Below are positions 56,607-64,000 of a stretch of DNA of 64,000 nt, piece after piece. The DNA is taken from NCBI RefSeq assembly GCF_014200755.1, contig NZ_JACHCM010000001.1, positions 538,218 to 602,217 of the forward strand. The letters are read 5' to 3'. Under the pieces are notes generated by a model. That model was not told the DNA's origin. It did not search any database and worked only from the letters and a program-made list of their open reading frames with translations. Source of the stretch: Rhodanobacter sp. ANJX3 (lineage in GTDB: Bacteria > Pseudomonadota > Gammaproteobacteria > Xanthomonadales > Rhodanobacteraceae). Position 1 is the stretch's first letter. The number at the start of each line of letters is the position of its first letter. A program made the position numbers and the translations under genes.

Positions 56607-56630
56607 GTTCGATAATAGTCGAACTATCGA
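56607..56630. promoter_or_regulatory. Candidate ArsR-type operator between reductase and regulator
   Basis: Overlapping dyads (GTTCGA-n5-TCGAAC and TCGATA-n10-TATCGA) fill the spacer between the divergent genes. The site lies 31 bases before the regulator ATG and 26 bases before the reductase ATG, a good place to control both. Confidence 0.5.
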
Positions 56631-56660
56631 GCGATCGTCAAAAGACGTACCATTTGCCGC

Positions 56661-57002
56661 ATGCGCCCGTACAAACATCCCAATGCCGATGAATTAACGC
56701 TGGAGCGCATTTTTCATGCGCTCAGCGATCCCGCGCGGCTGGAGATCGTTCGCCACCTCGCGCGCGTGGAAGCCGCCACCTGTGGCGAACTCGACGGCGG
56801 CCGGCCCAAGTCGAGCATGTCGCACCATTTCCGTATCCTGCGCGATGCCGGTCTGGTGCACACGCGCGCCGCCGGCACCGTGCACCAGAACACGCTGCGC
56901 GCCAGCGAACTCAATGCGCGTTTTCCAGGCCTGCTCGAGGCGATTCTCGCGCAGGCGTCGGACGGCGGCTCTCCGGCCGAAGAACAAAAGGCTACGCATT
57001 GA
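56661..57002 (+). CDS. ArsR-family winged-helix regulator
   Basis: A 113-residue repressor. The winged helix runs from about 12 to 90: FHALSDPARLEIVRHLARVE, then KSSMSHHFRILRDAGLVHTR (recognition helix) and the wing AAGTVHQNTLRAS. The metal-binding Cys motif of ArsR/SmtB (CxC in helix 3) is missing; the only Cys is ATCGEL. It therefore probably responds to an organic electrophile, not a metal, which fits the divergent ene-reductase gene. The conserved pairing suggests repression of both genes. Confidence 0.85.
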   Translation: MRPYKHPNADELTLERIFHALSDPARLEIVRHLARVEAATCGELDGGRPKSSMSHHFRILRDAGLVHTRAAGTVHQNTLRASELNARFPGLLEAILAQASDGGSPAEEQKATH

Positions 57003-57210
57003 CACCCTGCTGGCAACGCACGTTGGCGAATGAGACTGAGCTTTCGCGCGCTGTCTTCCGATAACTGTCCTCGGTTGAGCGCCAGATGGCGGTTATCTGC
57101 CTTGGCGGTCGCGACAAGCTCGAACCACCATTGCAGGCGATCCGATGCGCGCGCGTCGTGGCAGGCGCAATGGGCGCGCCTTCTTGGTAAAGCTCGAACG
57201 TTGACAGGCG

Positions 57211-57250
57211 ATAGTTGTTAATCAACAATAGTTGTATGAATACAACTATT
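57211..57250. promoter_or_regulatory. Candidate MarR operator over the start codon of the MFS gene
   Basis: A perfect 11-base inverted repeat (AATAGTTGTAT and ATACAACTATT, two-base centre) lies at 57227-57250 and contains the ATG at 57236. A second related dyad (TTGTT-AATC-AACAA) lies just upstream. The half-site AGTTGT recurs. The operon ends with a MarR gene, the likely ligand. Confidence 0.65.
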
Positions 57251-58678
57251 GGCGACGCCCGACGGGCCAACAGCCACCCCAATCTCATTCTCGGTATCTG
57301 CTGCCTGAGCCTGCTGATGGTCGCCATGGACGCCACCATCGTCAACGTGGCGCTGCCTTCGATCCGGCACGATCTCGCCGCGTCGGTATCGGGGCTGCAG
57401 TGGGTTATCGACGCTTACACCATGGTGGTCGCCAGCCTGCTGATGCTGGCCGGCTCGATGGCCGACCGCTTCGGGCGCCGCCGCGTGTTCCAGCTGGGCA
57501 TGGCGCTGTTCATGCTGGGCTCGCTGCTGTGCAGCGTGGCGCCGAACATCCACGGCTTGGTCGCGTTTCGCATCGTGCAGGCGCTCGGCGCCACGATGCT
57601 CAATCCGGTCGCCATGTCGATCATCGCCAACACCTTTACCGAACCGAAACAGCGCGCACGAGCCATCGGCGTGTGGGGTGCCGTCGCCGGTGTGTCGATG
57701 GCGCTGGGTCCGGTGATCGGCGGCGCGCTCACCGAAAGCGTCGGCTGGCGCTCGATCTTCTGGGTGAACCTGCCTATCGGCGCCGCGGCGATGCTACTGG
57801 CCGCTCGCTATATTCCCGAGTCCAAGGCGCCGCGGGCGCGGCGCGTCGATCCGGTGGGACAGTTGTTGGTGCTCGTCATTCTGGCCTCGGTGACGTACGC
57901 GGTGATCGAGGGCCCGCATGACGGCTGGGGCTCGACCACGATCATCGGCCTGTTCGCCGCCGCCGCGCTTTCGCTGATCGCACTGCTGGTTTACGAACCG
58001 CGTCGCCACGAGCCGCTGATCGACGTGCGGTTCTTCCGCAGCGCGCCCTTCAGCAGCGCCACCCTGATCGCGATTTGCAGTTTCTCGGCGTTCTCCGGCT
58101 TCCTCTTTCTCAATGCGCTGTACCTGCAGGAAGTACGTGGCCTGTCGGCCTTCCATACCGGCTTGTGCACCTTGCCGCTGGCACTGGCGACGATTCTCTG
58201 CTCGCCGCTTTCCGGGCGGCTGGTCGGCACCTACGGCACGCGGCCTTCGCTACTGGCCTCGGGCACCGCAACGGTCGTCAGCGCACTGATGATGACGCAG
58301 CTGACGGCGACCACACCGCTGCCCTTTCTGCTGCTGACGTACGTGATCTTCGGCATCGGCTTCGGCATGGTGAATGCGCCGATCACCAATACCGCCGTAT
58401 CCGGCATGCCCAAGGCACAAGCCGGACTGGCCGCCGCGGTCGCATCCACCAGCCGGCAGATCGGTGCCTCCCTCGGCGTTGCGTTGGCCGGTACCATCCT
58501 CGCCGGACACGTGCATAACGGTTTTGCCGAAGCGTCGCATCCGTTCTGGTGGATGATCACCGGCGGCGGGGTAACTGTGCTCTTTCTCGCGTGGCTGTCC
58601 AATACGTCCTGGGCAAAAGACACCACCCGCCACGCCGCGCATCTGCTGGAAGAGGCACCGACCGGAGCGGCAGCATGA
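57236..58678 (+). CDS. MFS drug transporter, EmrB/QacA (DHA2) family
   Basis: A 480-residue 14-helix exporter. Motif D1 is present (LLMVAMDATIVNVALPSIRH), motif A (MADRFGRRRVF) and motif C (GAVAGVSMALGPVIGGALTE). It pumps drugs or similar compounds outward by proton antiport. The start is ATG 57236, inside a strong inverted repeat; a frame from 57215 adds seven unlikely residues. It is followed, with ATGA overlap, by a MarR regulator gene, so the pair is a self-controlled operon. Substrate unknown. Confidence 0.88.
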   Translation: MNTTIGDARRANSHPNLILGICCLSLLMVAMDATIVNVALPSIRHDLAASVSGLQWVIDAYTMVVASLLMLAGSMADRFGRRRVFQLGMALFMLGSLLCSVAPNIHGLVAFRIVQALGATMLNPVAMSIIANTFTEPKQRARAIGVWGAVAGVSMALGPVIGGALTESVGWRSIFWVNLPIGAAAMLLAARYIPESKAPRARRVDPVGQLLVLVILASVTYAVIEGPHDGWGSTTIIGLFAAAALSLIALLVYEPRRHEPLIDVRFFRSAPFSSATLIAICSFSAFSGFLFLNALYLQEVRGLSAFHTGLCTLPLALATILCSPLSGRLVGTYGTRPSLLASGTATVVSALMMTQLTATTPLPFLLLTYVIFGIGFGMVNAPITNTAVSGMPKAQAGLAAAVASTSRQIGASLGVALAGTILAGHVHNGFAEASHPFWWMITGGGVTVLFLAWLSNTSWAKDTTRHAAHLLEEAPTGAAA

Positions 58679-59115
58679 CCGCGCCGGCCCAACGCAGCAA
58701 CGAAGCGGACCAACTCTGGCAGATGATGGTCGGCTTGGTCTGGGAAACCCGCGGCGAATGGCGTCGAAAAGTCAGCGAAGTCACCGGCCTGCCCTTCAGC
58801 CGCACGCGCGTGCTGCGGCGACTGTTCGATGCACCGATGACACTGACCCAGCTGGCCGAGGCGACCGGTAGCGATGCGCCCGCCACCACCGTCGCGGTCA
58901 ACGATCTGGAAACGCGCGGCCTGGTCGAACGCTACCCGCATCCGGAAAACAAGCGCGCCAAGCTGGTATCACTCACCGGCGCAGGCAAGCAGATGATCGA
59001 CTTGGTCCGACGCACCGTGCGCGACGATGCCCCGCCGGGCGTGCACGATCTGTCCAAAACCGATCTGGCCCATCTGCGCCGTATCCTGGAGCGCATCGAT
59101 CGCGCAGCGCGCTGA
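58675..59115 (+). CDS. MarR-family transcriptional regulator
   Basis: A 146-residue winged-helix repressor. The DNA-binding core reads LTQLAEATGSDAPATTVAVN followed by DLETRGLVERYPHPENKRAK, the standard MarR motif with the D-x-R wing (ENKRAKLVSLT). Helical dimerisation segments flank it. It overlaps the MFS gene by four bases, so it is made with the pump and probably represses the operon through the dyads at 57211-57250 until a drug binds. Confidence 0.92.
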   Translation: MTAPAQRSNEADQLWQMMVGLVWETRGEWRRKVSEVTGLPFSRTRVLRRLFDAPMTLTQLAEATGSDAPATTVAVNDLETRGLVERYPHPENKRAKLVSLTGAGKQMIDLVRRTVRDDAPPGVHDLSKTDLAHLRRILERIDRAAR

Positions 59116-59391
59116 CCACTGGGTAAAAAATGTTTCATCAAACGCGTTGTGTGCCGCTGCGTATCGGACCAAACACGACAAGTGACTGATACACAAAAGG
59201 TAAATTTGAATACGCGTCGTAATAACTGCCGATACACCTGTCATATTTCGAGGTTTCCTGCGGATAGGCCGCGCGCGCTTGTTGCACTAAGAAATTAAAG
59301 AAACGGCCCACGCTACTATTCCGGTCTTCAGTGAACCATACGCTGCGCACAGGCTATACGCCGCGCGAGTGATCGACGGACCAAGACGCCT

Positions 59392-62598
<3,207 letters not shown>

Positions 62599-62609
62599 GA
62601 TACCGACCC

Positions 62610-63809
62610 ATGCCCGATCATTCCAGCTCACCACTTCGCCAGCCGCCGGGTTCGACGCACCGCGCACGGCTGGTGCTCATCATTCTGGCGCTGATACTCG
62701 TCGTGCTCGCCGTCTACGGCATCGTCGAGCGGCTGCACGCGCATCACCAACTCGCCGACGAAACCAACCGCGACGCCACGCCGACAGTCGCTGTACTCAC
62801 ACCGAAGGCGGCACCGGGCGATCAAACGGTGAGCCTGCCCGGCACGGTATCGTCCTGGCAGGACGCGCAGATCTACGCACGCACCACCGGCTACGTCGCC
62901 AAGTGGTACGTCGACATCGGTACCAAGGTGAAGAAAGGTCAGCGGCTGGCCGACCTCGATACGCCCGACGTCGACAATCAGCTCAGCCAAGGTCAGGCGC
63001 AGATGCGCAGCGATGAGGCGAACGCCAAGTTTGCGCAGGTGACCGCCACGCGCTACGACCAGCTGGTCGCGACCGGATTGGTCGCCAAGCAGACCGGCGA
63101 TCAGTACGACTCGCAGGCGCGCGCTAGCCTCGCCACCGTCGAGGCGGATCGTTCGAACGTCGCCCGACTGGAAAACATGGAACAGTTCAAATACATCAAC
63201 GCGCCGTTCGACGGGGTCATCACCCAGCGCAACCTCGACGTCGGCGCACTGGTCGACGCCGGCTCCACCGGTAGCAACCTGTTCGTGATTGCCGACACGT
63301 CGAAGCTGCGCGTCTTCGTCAACGTGCCGGAAATCTACGCCGGCAGCGTGCACGTAGGGATGCCCGTGCAAGTGTCGGTCAGCAGCTTTGGCGACAAGCC
63401 GGTCACCGGCACGGTAGCGCGCACCGCCGACGCACTGGATGCGAACAGCCGAACGCTACGCACCGAAATCGACCTGGACAACGCCGACCAGTCGCTCGTC
63501 GCTGGCGTCTACGCCAACGTCAAACTCGGCGTCTCAAGCGCCACACATAACGTGATCATCCCGGCCAATACCCTGCTCTTCCGCAGCGAAGGCCTGCGCG
63601 TGGCCCTGGTCGACGCGCAGAACCACATCCATCTGCAGCCCGTCACCATCGGAAGAGACTTCGGCAGCACGGTGGAAATCACCGAAGGCATCGATGCCCA
63701 ATCACGCATTGTGCTGAGCCCGCCGGATTCGCTGTATGAAGGCGAACAAGTGGATATCGCCAAGGATGGAAAAAGTGCAGATGATGCAAGAAAGAAAGAA
63801 GCCCACTGA
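62610..63809 (+). CDS. RND efflux periplasmic adaptor (MFP)
   Basis: A 399-residue adaptor for the pump encoded 11 bases upstream. One N-terminal helix anchors it (about 20-42, LVLIILALILVVLAVYGIVE) and there is no lipobox. Barrel-sandwich halves (TGYVAKWYVDIGTKVKKGQR; INAPFDGVITQRNLDVGALV) enclose a short alpha hairpin, followed by the beta-barrel (LRVFVNVPEIYAGSVHVGMP). Lys/Glu-rich tail. The outer-membrane channel gene is not within the window; it may lie just beyond or the system may borrow one such as that at 38648. Confidence 0.9.
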   Translation: MPDHSSSPLRQPPGSTHRARLVLIILALILVVLAVYGIVERLHAHHQLADETNRDATPTVAVLTPKAAPGDQTVSLPGTVSSWQDAQIYARTTGYVAKWYVDIGTKVKKGQRLADLDTPDVDNQLSQGQAQMRSDEANAKFAQVTATRYDQLVATGLVAKQTGDQYDSQARASLATVEADRSNVARLENMEQFKYINAPFDGVITQRNLDVGALVDAGSTGSNLFVIADTSKLRVFVNVPEIYAGSVHVGMPVQVSVSSFGDKPVTGTVARTADALDANSRTLRTEIDLDNADQSLVAGVYANVKLGVSSATHNVIIPANTLLFRSEGLRVALVDAQNHIHLQPVTIGRDFGSTVEITEGIDAQSRIVLSPPDSLYEGEQVDIAKDGKSADDARKKEAH

Positions 63810-64000
63810 TGGCGCCGATCCCCAGCAGCGTCGCGTGGAGTTTTGGATGAATCCTCCGTCGACGACTTTCAACCAGACAACGACAGTAGGGCGTCGCACT
63901 TGAGCTGGTAAGTCACTGGGCATGCATTCGAAAACCGATCTGGCCCAGCCAATTTTACGATGCCTCATTCCTGGCGATCGACGATGCTAGACCAGTCGAC
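63810..64000. other. Right edge: no gene seen
   Basis: 191 bases after the adaptor stop. No coding frame with a good start, no repeat and no clear terminator was recognised. An OMF gene could start beyond the edge. Confidence 0.4.

Overview
This is a GC-rich window of a gammaproteobacterial chromosome. The best fit is the Xanthomonadales, probably Rhodanobacteraceae (Dyella, Rhodanobacter, Luteibacter or Frateuria type). That placement is inferred from gene content (tpiA-secG-tRNA-Leu, a long LigA, LigD plus Ku, a GacA-type regulator, a BaeSR pair) and from codon style; no database search was run. Most of the window is ordinary chromosome with dense housekeeping genes. Accessory material is concentrated at the left edge (an integrase beside ssrA), around 9-10.6 kb, around 37.5-38.5 kb and in the operon at 44.8-49.2 kb.

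Layout. 1-1055: the start of a tyrosine recombinase lies directly downstream of the tmRNA gene ssrA, the usual arrangement for a genomic island integrated at the tmRNA 3' end. 1.3-7.8 kb: two small periplasmic cytochromes c, nfuA, phhB, rluC and, divergent from rluC, rne. 7.8-10.7 kb: a GacA/UvrY-type regulator followed by small genes, including a receiver-like protein with Glu where the phosphorylated Asp should be, and a superinfection-immunity-type membrane protein. 10.7-17.3 kb: tRNA-Leu(GAG), secG, tpiA, an SDR, a MITE-like repeat, a 2-oxoglutarate/Fe(II) oxygenase coupled to glmM, folP and orn. 17.4-35 kb: sbcB, a DUF2461 protein, transporters, a DUF1302 outer-membrane protein, a VOC protein, epmA, ligA, a cation/proton antiporter, an Nramp-like carrier with altered metal-site motifs, and baeRS divergent from a Spy-like secreted protein. 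35-41.4 kb: a stand-alone receiver, a GAF-PAS-PAS-GGDEF cyclase, small lipoprotein and hypothetical genes, and the first two genes of an RND operon.

The most interesting locus is 44778-49234. It encodes a double-domain KaiC with a C-terminal coiled coil, two different KaiB proteins, and a PAS-PAS histidine kinase with an attached receiver. All four genes overlap by 4 to 11 bases, so they read as one translationally coupled unit. No kaiA is seen. The arrangement fits the KaiA-independent, non-cyanobacterial KaiBC timer type in which the output kinase is in the same operon. The paired kaiB genes and the two serines at the predicted phosphorylation site deserve attention.

49-64 kb: an Hsp20 gene with a probable ROSE-type RNA thermometer over its ribosome binding site, a FetAB-type ABC transporter, a complete LigD-Ku end-joining pair (convergent), an old-yellow-enzyme reductase divergent from an ArsR repressor, an MFS pump-MarR operon with a strong inverted repeat over its start codon, and an HAE1-type RND pump followed by its adaptor. 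The RND outer-membrane partner, if present, lies beyond the right edge.
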